Below, piece after piece: positions 40,347 to 49,190 of a stretch of DNA of 64,000 bases. Where the stretch lies: positions 62,001-126,000 of the forward strand of contig NZ_RZNF01000003.1 of NCBI RefSeq assembly GCF_003992725.1, read 5' to 3'. A model generated the notes under the pieces. It was not told the origin of the DNA. It did not search any database and saw only the letters and a program-made list of their open reading frames with translations. How positions within the stretch are numbered: the first letter of the stretch is position 1; every line of letters begins with the position of its first letter. Source of the DNA: Rhodomicrobium lacus (GTDB lineage: Bacteria; Pseudomonadota; Alphaproteobacteria; Rhizobiales; Rhodomicrobiaceae). The position numbers and the translations under genes were made by a program.

Positions 40347-40549
40347 GCGCTTCTCCTTGGAGCAACCCTCCGGTCTTCTTTGGGCAAGAACGCGGCGAAA
40401 ACGCGGGATACCCGCAAACCGGTGCATGCAATTGCCTCGCGTTGTTGTGCGTTCGGCGCGATGGCGGTTGACGCAACAGGCGCGGCTTTCCATAGTCCGC
40501 CCGGCAAGAAATGCCTGAAATCATAACGTCACCACGAAATTTGGACACC

Positions 40550-42139
40550 ATGACCACCGCCGACACACTCGCCGAACTTGCGCAAACCTCCAAGGCATGG
40601 CCCTTCGAAGAGGCGCGCAAGCTGCTGAAACGCCTCGAAAAGGCGGACCCGGCGCGCGAGGTGGTGTTCGAGACGGGTTACGGCCCGTCCGGCCTGCCGC
40701 ATATCGGCACGTTCGGCGAGGTGGCGCGCACCTCCATGGTGCGGCACGCGCTCGAAGCGCTGAAGCCCGGCGTGAAAACGCGTCTCGTCTGCTTCTCCGA
40801 TGACATGGACGGCCTGCGCAAGGTGCCGACCAACGTGCCCAATCAGGAGCTTCTGCAAGCCGCGCTCGAAAAGCCGCTGACCGCCGTGCCCGACCCGTTC
40901 GGCACGCATTCGAGCTTCGGCGCGCACAATAATGCGCGGCTGCGGAGCTTCCTCGACAGCTTCGGCTTCCAGTATGAATTCCTGTCTGCGACGGAGTGCT
41001 ATCGCTCCGGCAGGTTCGACGAAACCCTGCTCAGGATGCTCGCCGTCTACGACGAGGTCATGGCCATCATCCTGCCGACGCTCGGCCCGGACCGCCGCGC
41101 GACCTATTCGCCGTTCCTGCCGATTTCGCCGACGAGCGGTAAGGTTCTGCAAGTGCCGATCGAGGCGCGCGATGTTGAGGCGGGCACGATCGTCTACACC
41201 GATCCCGACACGGGCAAGCGCGTTGAAACGCTCGTCACGGGCGGACGCGTGAAGTGCCAGTGGAAGGCCGACTGGGCGATGCGCTGGGTCGCGCTCGGCG
41301 TCGATTACGAGATGGCGGGCAAGGATCTCATCGACAGCGTGACGCTCTCCTCCAAGGTCGCGCGCGCGCTCGGCGGACGCCCGCCCGAAGGCTTCAACTA
41401 CGAACTGTTCCTCGACGATCAGGGCCAGAAGATTTCGAAGTCGAAGGGAAACGGCATCGCGGTGGAAGAATGGCTCGCCTACGCCACGCCCGAAAGCCTC
41501 GCGCTGTACATGTTCCAGAAGCCGAAGACGGCGAAGCGGCTTTACTTCGACGTCATCCCCAAGACGGTCGACGAATATTTCAGCCTGCTCGACGCCTTCC
41601 CGAAGGAAGAGCCGAAGAAGCAGATCGAGAACCCCGTGTGGCACATCCACGCCGGCAAGCCTCCCCGCCACGACGTGCCGCTGAGCTTCGGGCTGCTGCG
41701 CAACCTCGTCAGCGCCTCCAACGCCCACACGAAGGACATTCTCTGGGAGTTTGTGCGGAACTATGCGCCCGGCACAAGCGCGGAGAGCCACCCGGAACTC
41801 GACCGGCTCATCGGCTTCGCGATCCGCTATTTCGAGGAGCGGGAGAAGCCGTTCAAGGTTTATCGCGCGCCGAGCGATCTCGAACGCGCCGCGATGCTCG
41901 ACCTTGACGAAAAACTCGGCCACGCCGACGCCTCTCTCGACGCGGAGGCCTTGCAGGGCATCGTTTACGAAGTCGGCAAGTCGCACCCGTTCGAAAATCT
42001 GCGCGACTGGTTCAAGGCGCTCTACGAGGTGTTGTTCGGCGAGAGCGCGGGGCCGCGCTTCGGCTCGTTCATCAAGGCCTACGGCATCGACAACACGCGC
42101 TCGCTGATCGCGGAACGGCTCGCGGCGGCACAGGCGTAA
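40550..42139 (+). CDS. lysS: Lysyl-tRNA synthetase, class I
   Basis: A 529-residue class I LysRS, the archaeal-type enzyme also found in alphaproteobacteria. The class I signatures are PHIGT (HIGH-type, near residue 48) and KISKSKGN (KMSKS-type, near residue 299). FSDDMDGLRKVP is typical of the family. It charges tRNA-Lys and replaces the class II enzyme. Start taken at MTTADTLAE; an ATG 39 bases earlier is possible. No class II lysS is in the window. Confidence 0.95.
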   Translation: MTTADTLAELAQTSKAWPFEEARKLLKRLEKADPAREVVFETGYGPSGLPHIGTFGEVARTSMVRHALEALKPGVKTRLVCFSDDMDGLRKVPTNVPNQELLQAALEKPLTAVPDPFGTHSSFGAHNNARLRSFLDSFGFQYEFLSATECYRSGRFDETLLRMLAVYDEVMAIILPTLGPDRRATYSPFLPISPTSGKVLQVPIEARDVEAGTIVYTDPDTGKRVETLVTGGRVKCQWKADWAMRWVALGVDYEMAGKDLIDSVTLSSKVARALGGRPPEGFNYELFLDDQGQKISKSKGNGIAVEEWLAYATPESLALYMFQKPKTAKRLYFDVIPKTVDEYFSLLDAFPKEEPKKQIENPVWHIHAGKPPRHDVPLSFGLLRNLVSASNAHTKDILWEFVRNYAPGTSAESHPELDRLIGFAIRYFEEREKPFKVYRAPSDLERAAMLDLDEKLGHADASLDAEALQGIVYEVGKSHPFENLRDWFKALYEVLFGESAGPRFGSFIKAYGIDNTRSLIAERLAAAQA

Positions 42140-42152
42140 GCGGGAGGCGGCG

Positions 42153-42566
42153 GTGAGCGACAGGCCGCATATCATTTACAAGCTCGTGACGCGCGGCGAA
42201 TGGGAAGCCGCGCGCGCGGTCGGCATTTTTGCGGGCTCGGAGGTGGATCGCCGCGACGGCTTCATCCATTTTTCAACCGCAGCGCAAGTGGCCGAGACGG
42301 CGCGGCGCTATTTCGTGGGCGCGCCCGATCTGATACTCGTCGCTGTGGACGCGGAGATGCTCGCCGCCCTGCCCTCGCTCGGTCTCGATGCGGCGAGCGC
42401 CAGGGATGCCGCTGTAACCGGCCAGCTCCGCTTCGAGCCATCGCGCGGCGGCGCGTTGTTTCCCCATCTTTACGCGCCGCTGCCATTCGCGGCTGTCGTC
42501 GGCGAAACCGACATCGCGCCCGGGCCGGACGGCGCGCCGCTCATCCCCGAGGATCTCGCGTCGTGA
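42153..42566 (+). CDS. DUF952 domain-containing protein
   Basis: A 137-residue protein with the DUF952 pattern: IYKLVTRGEWEAARAVGIFAGSEVDRRDGFIHFST, LILVAVDAE, and FPHLYAPLPFAAV. The fold is related to ADP-ribosyltransferase-like domains but its role is not known. GTG start at 42153 with GGGAGG before it. Its stop overlaps the pyrD GTG (GTGA), which indicates coupling. Confidence 0.9.
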   Translation: MSDRPHIIYKLVTRGEWEAARAVGIFAGSEVDRRDGFIHFSTAAQVAETARRYFVGAPDLILVAVDAEMLAALPSLGLDAASARDAAVTGQLRFEPSRGGALFPHLYAPLPFAAVVGETDIAPGPDGAPLIPEDLAS

Positions 42567-43618
42567 GCCTTTGGCGCGCAGCGCAGGCGGGACTTTTCCT
42601 CCTCGATCCCGAAACGGCGCACGAAGCGTCGCTGCGCGCGCTCGAAGCGGGCGTCCATCCCCGCCAGCAGCAGCCGGACGATCCGCGCCTTGCCGTCGAC
42701 CTTTTCGGACTTCGTTTTCCCAACCCCATCGGCGTGGCGGCGGGGTACGACAAGGATGCGCGCGTTTACAATCCGCTGTTCGCCATGGGGTTCGGCTTCG
42801 TCGAGGCGGGCACGATCACGCCGAAGCCGCAGCCGGGCAATCCGCGCCCTCGCTCGTTTCGCCTCATCGCGGATCGCGGTGTCATCAACCGTTTCGGCTT
42901 CAACAGCGAGGGCCACGGCGCGGCGCTGAGGCGGCTCGCCTCGCATCCGCCGCGCGGCCTTCTCGGCGTGAACATCGGCGCGAACAAGACGAGCGAGGAC
43001 CGCATCGCGGACTATGTCGCGGGCGTCGCCGCCTTCGGGCCGATCGCCGCCTATCTCACGATCAACATTTCCTCGCCGAACACGCCCGGTCTGCGCGATT
43101 TGCAGGCACCGGATCAGCTCGCCGCGCTGCTCGATGCTGTGATGGGCGCGCGCGAGAAACTCGCCCGCGCGGTGCCCGTGCTCGTCAAGCTCGCGCCGGA
43201 TCTCCACGAGAACGACATCGCGCCAACGATGCGCTGCCTGCTCGACCACGGCGTCGACGGCGCGATCCTCACCAACACGACCCTGTCGCGCGACGGCCTG
43301 ACCGACCGGCGGCGCAGCGAGGCGGGCGGACTGTCGGGACGGCCGCTGTTCGCGCGCTCCACGCGGTTTCTCGCGCGATGCTTCATCGAAACGGGCGGAC
43401 GGCTGCCGCTGATCGGCGTCGGCGGCATCGATTCCGGCGAGACTGCAGTGGCCAAGATCCGCGCGGGCGCGTCGCTCGTGCAGCTCTACACCGGCCTCAT
43501 CTATGAAGGAGCGGGCCTCTTGCCCGCCATCAAGGCCGCTCTCCTGACCGAAACAGACGCCTTCGGCGGCTCGCTCGCCGCGCTCGTCGGGGCTGACGCG
43601 GAGAAATGGGCGGCGTAG
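42563..43618 (+). CDS. pyrD: Dihydroorotate dehydrogenase, class 2 (quinone)
   Basis: A 351-residue class 2 enzyme that oxidises dihydroorotate to orotate with a membrane quinone. The N-terminal helix of about 25 residues is the class 2 membrane-association part. FMN and active-site blocks include GVAAGYDKDARV, GTITPKPQPGNPRPR, INRFGFNSEG, the catalytic serine region INISSPNTPGLR, and IGVGGIDSGE. GTG start overlaps the DUF952 stop by four bases. Confidence 0.96.
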   Translation: MSLWRAAQAGLFLLDPETAHEASLRALEAGVHPRQQQPDDPRLAVDLFGLRFPNPIGVAAGYDKDARVYNPLFAMGFGFVEAGTITPKPQPGNPRPRSFRLIADRGVINRFGFNSEGHGAALRRLASHPPRGLLGVNIGANKTSEDRIADYVAGVAAFGPIAAYLTINISSPNTPGLRDLQAPDQLAALLDAVMGAREKLARAVPVLVKLAPDLHENDIAPTMRCLLDHGVDGAILTNTTLSRDGLTDRRRSEAGGLSGRPLFARSTRFLARCFIETGGRLPLIGVGGIDSGETAVAKIRAGASLVQLYTGLIYEGAGLLPAIKAALLTETDAFGGSLAALVGADAEKWAA

Positions 43619-44055
43619 TTCCTGCGTCATGCCGCTAATCGGACGCCGCCCGTCGCCGTAGATTTGCGCTGTCGATCAGCCCGCCTGCGTCAAATCGACG
43701 CTGATTTGACGCGGTCGATCCAGCGCGCGTTTCTCTCGATTGCGCCTCCTCACCATCGTCATTTTGCGTCGAAAACGCCGCGCGCTTAGCTTCGCGCAAG
43801 CCTCGCGCGCAACTAATTACCTGTATGACAGCACAGGGAACAAAAACCGGGCGCGACGCATAGTATGCGTGCAATCAAAATCTCGACAGATTTGAGGTCA
43901 TAGAATTGCGCAGTAGTATTGCGACGCCTCCGCATCGCACAGTGTAGATCAGGCTTTTGGACACCTCTCGTGTACCCTTGGATATACGAGTTATGACGGT
44001 GAATTTTAGCGCAAATTTGTCGCTAATATTCCATGGCCATATTCGAGGACTGTCT
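43619..44055. other. Intergenic region after pyrD
   Basis: About 440 bases. A perfect inverted repeat at 43687-43712 (GCGTCAAATC / GATTTGACGC, six-base loop) may end the pyrD transcript, although no T-run follows. The AT-richer part after 43860 should carry the promoter of the secreted protein gene. No other gene supported. Confidence 0.4.
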
Positions 44056-44733
44056 ATGTACAATCTCAAACGCGGGTTTGCAATCGCGGTTCTTCTGGCT
44101 GCGCCTTCGTGCTATCTTGGCACTCATGAATCCGCTTACGCCTCTCATGATCCCCGAGCCGGGCAAGGCATCGCCATGAGCGACTTCAAGAAGACCATCA
44201 CAACCGTCTTCTGGGTGGGTGAAGACGCGAATGACGACAACGGTCATATCCACAATCACGCCAGCTATTGGGATCCGGACTGGCTCAAGAGCTTCGGCGG
44301 AATCGACAGCCCGAAGCGCCGCAAGGGGTTCATGCCCGCCGGGTTTACTCCGAAGGAAAATCCGTTCTACATCGCGCTGCCGTTTGCCGAGGTCGACCAG
44401 AACGGCAAGCTTAAGCCCGTCGCGAAGAAAATTCCGGGCTTCGGTGAGGGCAAGCCGCTCACGAGGAACCGCTGGGTCGAGGTGCGCTACAAGGGCAAGT
44501 CGGTCTATGCTCAATGGGCTGACGTGGGCCCCTTCGGCGAGGACGATTTCGACTGGGTGTTCGGAAACGCCAAGCAGCCGAAAAACCGCATGGGCGAGAA
44601 AGCAGGCCTCGATATCTCGCCCGCCGCAGCGTCCTATCTCGGCATGACCGAAAATGACAAGACCGAATGGCGTTTCGTGGAAGAAAGCGACGTGCCGGAT
44701 GGTCCGTGGAAGGTCATCGTCACGCGCTCGTAA
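44056..44733 (+). CDS. Secreted protein with a possible double-psi beta-barrel domain
   Basis: A 225-residue exported protein. The signal peptide runs MYNLKRGFAIAVLLAAPSCYLGTHESAYA; the CYL stretch could also be read as a weak lipobox. The mature part contains NPFYIALPFAEV, RWVEVRYKGKSVYAQWADVGPFGEDD, and GLDISPAAASYLGM. These resemble the catalytic and structural strands of double-psi beta-barrel (RlpA/expansin-like) proteins, but the call is tentative. It ends with a good bidirectional terminator. Confidence 0.75.
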   Translation: MYNLKRGFAIAVLLAAPSCYLGTHESAYASHDPRAGQGIAMSDFKKTITTVFWVGEDANDDNGHIHNHASYWDPDWLKSFGGIDSPKRRKGFMPAGFTPKENPFYIALPFAEVDQNGKLKPVAKKIPGFGEGKPLTRNRWVEVRYKGKSVYAQWADVGPFGEDDFDWVFGNAKQPKNRMGEKAGLDISPAAASYLGMTENDKTEWRFVEESDVPDGPWKVIVTRS

Positions 44734-44752
44734 ATCGCGCGCTTCGATCACG

Positions 44753-44779
44753 AGAAGGCGGGCGAGGGGCCCGCCTTCT
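44753..44779. terminator. Bidirectional terminator hairpin between convergent genes
   Basis: An 11-bp perfect stem AGAAGGCGGGC / GCCCGCCTTCT with a five-base loop, flanked by short T/A-rich tails, placed between the plus-strand secreted protein gene and cobU on the minus strand. Confidence 0.8.
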
Positions 44780-45316
44780 TCATTTCAGGCGCACGCCGCA
44801 GCCAGCCACCATGAGCCATGCCTCGCTCGCCGCCGCCGCCGTGCGCTGGCCGAGAAATCCCGCGAGGTCGCGGAAGCGGCGCAGATCGGCCTCCATCGGC
44901 ACGAGGCTCCACCCCACCTCGTCGCCGATGATCACCGTAGACCACGGCGCGGCGCGGAAGCCCTCAAGCTCGCGGGCCCAGGCCGCAAGGATCGCTTCGT
45001 CGCTCAGCCCCTCGCGACCGCCGAACCCGGTGCGGAAAGCGAGCCACGTCACGAGGCTGTCGATCAGCACGCAAGACGGGGCCGGATCGAGTGCGGCAAG
45101 CGCCGCCGCAATGTCGTCCGGCGCTTCGAGCGTGCGCCATGTCGCGGGCCGCTCGGCCTGATGGCGACGCACGCGTTCGGCCATCTCGGCGTCGCCCGGA
45201 TCGCGCGCATAGGTAGCGACGAACACCACGCGATCGCCGTAGCTTTCAGCGATGTCGACCGCGCGGCGGCTCTTGCCGCTCCGCACTGGCCCGGTCAGGA
45301 AAATGATGTCGCCCAT
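44780..45316 (-). CDS. cobU: Adenosylcobinamide kinase / adenosylcobinamide-phosphate guanylyltransferase
   Basis: A 178-residue CobU/CobP that phosphorylates adenosylcobinamide and attaches GMP, in the nucleotide-loop branch of cobalamin synthesis. The P-loop is LTGPVRSGKSRRA, followed by ATYARDPGDAEMAERVRRHQAERP and the IIGDEVGWSLVP block that is diagnostic for the family. It starts seven bases after the bioD stop, on the same strand. No other cob gene or cobalamin riboswitch is seen here, although ecm needs B12. Confidence 0.93.
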   Translation of the reverse strand: MGDIIFLTGPVRSGKSRRAVDIAESYGDRVVFVATYARDPGDAEMAERVRRHQAERPATWRTLEAPDDIAAALAALDPAPSCVLIDSLVTWLAFRTGFGGREGLSDEAILAAWARELEGFRAAPWSTVIIGDEVGWSLVPMEADLRRFRDLAGFLGQRTAAAASEAWLMVAGCGVRLK

Positions 45317-45323
45317 GCCGTTT

Positions 45324-45950
45324 CTACCTGAACAACGCGAGATCGAAGCTTTCGCGGAATGCGTATGCCAGCGCCGCCGCGTCGAGAGGATCGACGCGCG
45401 GCAGGCGTCCGAGACGGCGCGCGCCGCTGAAGGCCGCCACCGCCGCCTCCTCTTCATCCGCCGGATCGCCGAGAAAGGCAACGCCGTGGATTGAGATGCC
45501 GCGCCGCGCCAGCGCTTCGAGCGAGAGCAGCGTGTGGTTGATGGTGCCGAGCGACGTCCTTGCGCAAAGGATAACGGGCAGTCCCATCCGCGCGAAAACG
45601 TCGATTGTCAGAAGGCCCGGCGCAAGCGGCACGAGCAGCCCGCCCGCGCCTTCGACGACGAGCGGCCCGTCGACATCCGGAAGGGCGAGGCGCGCCGCTT
45701 CGATGGTAACGCCTTCGCGCGCAGCCGAGATATGCGGCGAAGCGGGCAGCGCCAGACGGTAGGCTTCCGGCAGAATGCACTCCGGCGGCAGGCCCGAAAG
45801 GCGGCGGACAGTGGCGCTGTCGGTCTCTTCCTCAAGGCCCGATTGCACAGGCTTCCAGTAAGACGCGCCGAGCGCGCCCGCAAGCGCCGCGCTGAACACC
45901 GTCTTGCCGATGCCGGTGTCCGTACCCGTAACGATGAAGCCCGCGCGCAT
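45324..45950 (-). CDS. bioD: Dethiobiotin synthetase
   Basis: A 208-residue BioD that closes the ureido ring of dethiobiotin from DAPA, CO2 and ATP. Signatures: GTDTGIGKTVFSAALA (P-loop), WKPVQSG, EGAGGLLVPL and LCARTSLGTINHTLLS. No other bio gene is adjacent. cobU follows after seven bases, so the pair shares a transcript. Confidence 0.94.
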   Translation of the reverse strand: MRAGFIVTGTDTGIGKTVFSAALAGALGASYWKPVQSGLEEETDSATVRRLSGLPPECILPEAYRLALPASPHISAAREGVTIEAARLALPDVDGPLVVEGAGGLLVPLAPGLLTIDVFARMGLPVILCARTSLGTINHTLLSLEALARRGISIHGVAFLGDPADEEEAAVAAFSGARRLGRLPRVDPLDAAALAYAFRESFDLALFR

Positions 45951-46035
45951 CTTTGCCTTTCAAGATTTCGCACTGGATGAAGGGGAGGAAAGCGCTCTTC
46001 TGAAACGCCGACTCTTCAGGCGTTTGGAGCGCGGT

Positions 46036-46068
46036 GAAAATTAGCCCGCGCGAGGATAAGCCTCGGGC
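46036..46068 (-). terminator. Probable terminator of the nifA-Rieske transcript
   Basis: On the minus strand GCCCGAGG, loop CTTAT, CCTCGCGCGGGC (two extra bases bulged), followed by TAATTTT. It lies about 40 bases after the Rieske stop codon, before bioD. Confidence 0.6.
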
Positions 46069-46104
46069 AAATCGGCGCAAGTCAATCCAGATCGAAAGAT
46101 CAGC

Positions 46105-46521
46105 TCAAGGCGACGCCGGCGCCCCGCGCGCGGGCTCGCTCTCGTCGTTGTCGGGCAACTCGGCCAGCTCAACGCCCACGACGCAGATGTCGCCGTCGAG
46201 TACGCAAACCGGCACCGGTTCAAGGTCTTTTCCGAGACAGGGGCCGTCGATGCACTTGCCGGAGGAAAGCTCGAAAAGCGAGCCGTGCTTGCCGCAGACG
46301 ATATTCCTGGTGCCCGGCTCGAAAAACTGGTTGGTCTCCCAGTCGAGATTGACGTTGTTGTGCGGGCAGCGGTTTACATAGGCGAAAACCTGCTTGTCCC
46401 ATCGCACGACGAAAATGGGCCACGGCTTTTCCGCGCCATCGACGACGCGGACAAGCTCGAAGCCGCGTCCCCGCCGATTAGGAATGTCGGACACTGCGCA
46501 GATGGCATAGGCGACGGTCAT
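46105..46521 (-). CDS. Rieske [2Fe-2S] protein
   Basis: A 138-residue Rieske ferredoxin-like protein. The cluster ligands are CPH (in NRCPHNNVNLDW) and C-x2-H (in IVCGKHGSLFE), about 18 residues apart. The cysteine of CIDGPCLGK follows the cluster region. It begins 20 bases after the nifA stop, so it is on the nifA transcript. Similar small Rieske proteins occur in nif clusters; a role in electron delivery or oxygen protection for nitrogenase is inferred. The start at MTVAYAIC is preceded by GGAGG, which itself overlaps an earlier ATG. Confidence 0.85.
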   Translation of the reverse strand: MTVAYAICAVSDIPNRRGRGFELVRVVDGAEKPWPIFVVRWDKQVFAYVNRCPHNNVNLDWETNQFFEPGTRNIVCGKHGSLFELSSGKCIDGPCLGKDLEPVPVCVLDGDICVVGVELAELPDNDESEPARGAPASP

Positions 46522-46540
46522 CGAGTTTCCCTCCACTGCA

Positions 46541-48364
46541 TCAGTAGCGTTTCATCTCGATGCCGTGCTTTTTGAGCGCATAGCCCACCTGACGCGGCGT
46601 AAGCCCCAGGATGCGAGCGGCTTTCGCCTGAACCCATCCCGTCTTTTCGAGTGCGTTGATCAGCGTGTCCCTGCTGAGTTGCGCATAGCCGCCGCCGTCG
46701 GCATCGTCATGCGCGGCGACGTCGCTGCCATTGGAGGCGCCATTGTGCGACGCGCCGTTTCCGTTGGCGGCTCCGTTCGCGTAACCGTTTCGGCCCTCCG
46801 TCGGCTCCTGCGCGGGCGGCGGGGTGTAAGGAGAGGATGCGGCGGCAGACGGGTTTGCGCGCGGCGGATTGGCGTTGTTCTCGGAAGCGCGATGTTGCTG
46901 AGGCTCGTTCGCCGCCTCCCCGCTTGCCGGTCCCTTCCACAGCATCGACGACAGGCAATGCCCGTGCTGACAGGCGAAATCGGCCGCGTGGATCACGTCG
47001 CCGAGAGCCATTGCGGCGGTGCGGCGGATGCAGTTTTCCAGCTCGCGGATATTGCCCGGGAAGTAGCACTTGCAGAGCACTTCCATCGCGTCGGGGCCAA
47101 AGGAAAGCTGATAGCCGTTTTCTTCGGCGAAGCGGCTGAGGAAGTGCTGGGCGAGTTCGGGAATGTCGCCCTGGCGCTCGCGCAGCGGCGGCAGCATGAG
47201 CGGCACGACGTTGATGCGGTAGTAGAGGTCGGCTCGAAACTTGCCCTCGGCCACCATCTGTTCGAGAGCGCGGTTGGTGGCGCAGACGAGACGGAAATTG
47301 ATCTTCAGCGTATGCTGGCCGCCGACACGTTCAAACTCGCCTTCCTGCAGAACGCGCAAGAGCTTGGCCTGAAACGATGGGGAAATCTCGCCGATTTCGT
47401 CGAGAAAGATGGTGCCGCCGTCCGCAAGCTCGAACCGCCCCTTGCGAAGGCCGACCGCGCCGGTGAACGCGCCCTTCTCGTGCCCGAACAACTCCGACTC
47501 GATGACGCCTTCCGGCAGCGCCGCGCAATTCACCTTGACGAACGGCTTGCCCTTGCGGCGCGAAAGCTCGTGGATCGCTCGGGCAAAAAGCTCCTTGCCT
47601 GTGCCGGTTTCGCCGCGAATGAGAACCGGCGCGTTCGATTTCGCGACCTGTTCGATGCGTTCCGTAACCGCTCTGATGGCCCGGCTCTTGCCGAGAATGC
47701 CTGTAACTTTAGGCGGCGGAGCCTTCGCCTTGATGTTGGACAGTTCCTTGGCGAGACGATGCTGCTCGTGGATGAGGCGCTCGCGGTCCTCCGCGACGAC
47801 GCGATGGAGTTTCAGCGCCTGGCCGACCAGGTTCGCAACCATGGTGAGGAAGCGGACGTCGTGATCGATGCGCACGTCCATGCTGCCCTGCCAGACACGT
47901 TCTATGGCGAGCGTTCCAACCACCTTTGCGTCGACGCGGATCGGCACGCCGATGAAGGTCTGCACGACATTGGGGCCGACGCGACCGAGACGCTTCCACC
48001 CGGCGAACGAAGGATGAAGGGCACAATTCTGCACCACGAGCGGAGAGGCGGTTGCCACGATCTGGTCGATGACGGCGAGCGGAAGATCCCCGTCCTCGCT
48101 CGGGTCGATGCTCGGCTCCGTCGAGGCCGACACCTTGATTTCGGGATCGCCGGCCTTGTCCAGCAGCATGAGCGTCGAAAGCCTCATGTCGAGGAACGAA
48201 CTCATCACCGAGACGACATTATTCAGCATAACCCTGAGGCTTGAGGGCGAGGTCACGATCTTCGAGATCTCGTAGATGCCGCTCAGCGCTGTATCGCTGT
48301 ATCTCACGCTTCCCGGAACCGTGACGGTGCCCGCCGGTGCGGAAGATGTCATAAATAACCTCAT
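46541..48364 (-). CDS. nifA: Nif-specific transcriptional activator NifA
   Basis: A 607-residue sigma-54 activator (Met5 is an alternative start). An N-terminal GAF domain (about 30-190) is followed by the AAA+ domain with Walker A GETGTGKE, the sigma-54-contact loop GAFTGA, Walker B TIFLDEIGEI, and the C-terminal helix-turn-helix (TGWVQAKAARILGLTPRQVGYALKKHGI). At the end of the AAA+ domain the spacing C-x11-C-x19-C-x4-C is exact (from KCYFPG to ACQHGHC), the cysteine pattern of oxygen-sensitive rhizobial NifA. The linker before the HTH is long and Asn/Gly-rich. It activates nif operons, probably including the one upstream. The Rieske gene follows. Confidence 0.96.
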   Translation of the reverse strand: MRLFMTSSAPAGTVTVPGSVRYSDTALSGIYEISKIVTSPSSLRVMLNNVVSVMSSFLDMRLSTLMLLDKAGDPEIKVSASTEPSIDPSEDGDLPLAVIDQIVATASPLVVQNCALHPSFAGWKRLGRVGPNVVQTFIGVPIRVDAKVVGTLAIERVWQGSMDVRIDHDVRFLTMVANLVGQALKLHRVVAEDRERLIHEQHRLAKELSNIKAKAPPPKVTGILGKSRAIRAVTERIEQVAKSNAPVLIRGETGTGKELFARAIHELSRRKGKPFVKVNCAALPEGVIESELFGHEKGAFTGAVGLRKGRFELADGGTIFLDEIGEISPSFQAKLLRVLQEGEFERVGGQHTLKINFRLVCATNRALEQMVAEGKFRADLYYRINVVPLMLPPLRERQGDIPELAQHFLSRFAEENGYQLSFGPDAMEVLCKCYFPGNIRELENCIRRTAAMALGDVIHAADFACQHGHCLSSMLWKGPASGEAANEPQQHRASENNANPPRANPSAAASSPYTPPPAQEPTEGRNGYANGAANGNGASHNGASNGSDVAAHDDADGGGYAQLSRDTLINALEKTGWVQAKAARILGLTPRQVGYALKKHGIEMKRY

Positions 48365-48692
48365 ACGACAAACTCACGCCGGGCACGAAGGCCAACCCAT
48401 GAGCTTGCTTGGTAGTTTCGCGTTTGAAGCTATTATAACAATGACGTGCGACAATGTCGCGTCCATAGAATAATCAATTCTCTGCCCGCCTTGTCGCTCG
48501 CAACGCGTAAAAACGCGAAAATACGAAGCGAAAACAATGGCCAAGACGGAGATTGCCTTATAAGAAGGCAAAAATATATTTTTTGATCAATTCCAGACTG
48601 CGCGGTCTGAGGGAAGGGCATCAGCCCTCCCGACATCGATGACAAAAGTGCGCCTTCGCTTCATTGCCGTGGCGAGATTCGCTGACGCGATC
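48365..48692. other. Intergenic region upstream of nifA
   Basis: About 330 bases between the ferritin-like gene and nifA. It includes a small GGGAAGGGC/GCCCTCCC-type hairpin near 48618-48636, a TTGCCTT/AAGGCAA hairpin near 48553-48571 and an AT-rich stretch (48540-48600) that may hold the nifA promoter. No clear sigma-54 box, NifA site or full FixK box was found. Confidence 0.4.
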
Positions 48693-49190
48693 TCAATGCG
48701 GCGCCTTGAGATTGGTTTCCTGCGGGAGCGTTTCGCCCGCCTTGTGCAGCGCCATCCACCGCTTCAGTTCCGCGACGTGCTCTTCCTCTTCGGCGACGAA
48801 CTCCTTAGCGAGAACCTTGATCTCGGGATCGGTCGTCGTGTCGTAGATATGCTTGTAGAACTGATAGCCGCGAACCTCGGCGTCGAGGGCGATTTCAAGC
48901 GCCTGCTCGCGACCGATGAGCGGGTCGGTTCCCCAGATCGCCGCGGCTTCGGGGCTTTCGAGGTCCGGCCATTCGAAGTCGCCCGGTGCCTTCTTGGGAA
49001 TCTCGCGATAACCGGCGCGGGCCATCGCATCGCCCATGTGAAGACGCGAATATTCCGAAAGCTGGCGGAAAAGCTTTCCCACCTCACGATTGCCAGCACC
49101 GTCCATGGCGTCGGCGAGTTGCGCGAAACGAAGCGTGGCTTCCTGTTCGAGCTTGATGGAATAGGCGAGAAATTCCTCGACGGAATCCAT
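48693..49190 (-). CDS. Ferritin-like (rubrerythrin/bacterioferritin-type) protein
   Basis: A 165-residue four-helix protein: MDSVEEFLAYSIKLEQEATLRFAQLADAM, a second helix SEYSRLHMGDAMARAG, and the closing EFVAEEEEHVAELKRWM. The carboxylate and histidine positions (E in KLEQEA, H in RLHMGD, EEEEHV) fit a di-iron site. Relatives are found beside nif genes and are thought to handle iron or reactive oxygen for nitrogenase. The start follows AAGGGGA. It lies 201 bases after fixX and 328 before nifA. Confidence 0.82.
   Translation of the reverse strand: MDSVEEFLAYSIKLEQEATLRFAQLADAMDGAGNREVGKLFRQLSEYSRLHMGDAMARAGYREIPKKAPGDFEWPDLESPEAAAIWGTDPLIGREQALEIALDAEVRGYQFYKHIYDTTTDPEIKVLAKEFVAEEEEHVAELKRWMALHKAGETLPQETNLKAPH

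Noticed and set aside
45951-46104. Possible cobalamin or biotin-related riboswitch before bioD-cobU
   Set aside because: Only terminator-like hairpins are visible. No B12-box or other conserved riboswitch core was found.
48365-48692. NifA or FixK sites upstream of nifA
   Set aside because: I looked for TGT-N10-ACA, TGGCAC-N5-TTGC and TTGAT-N4-ATCAA. Only a gapless TTGATCAA near 48583 appears, which does not fit the FixK spacing.
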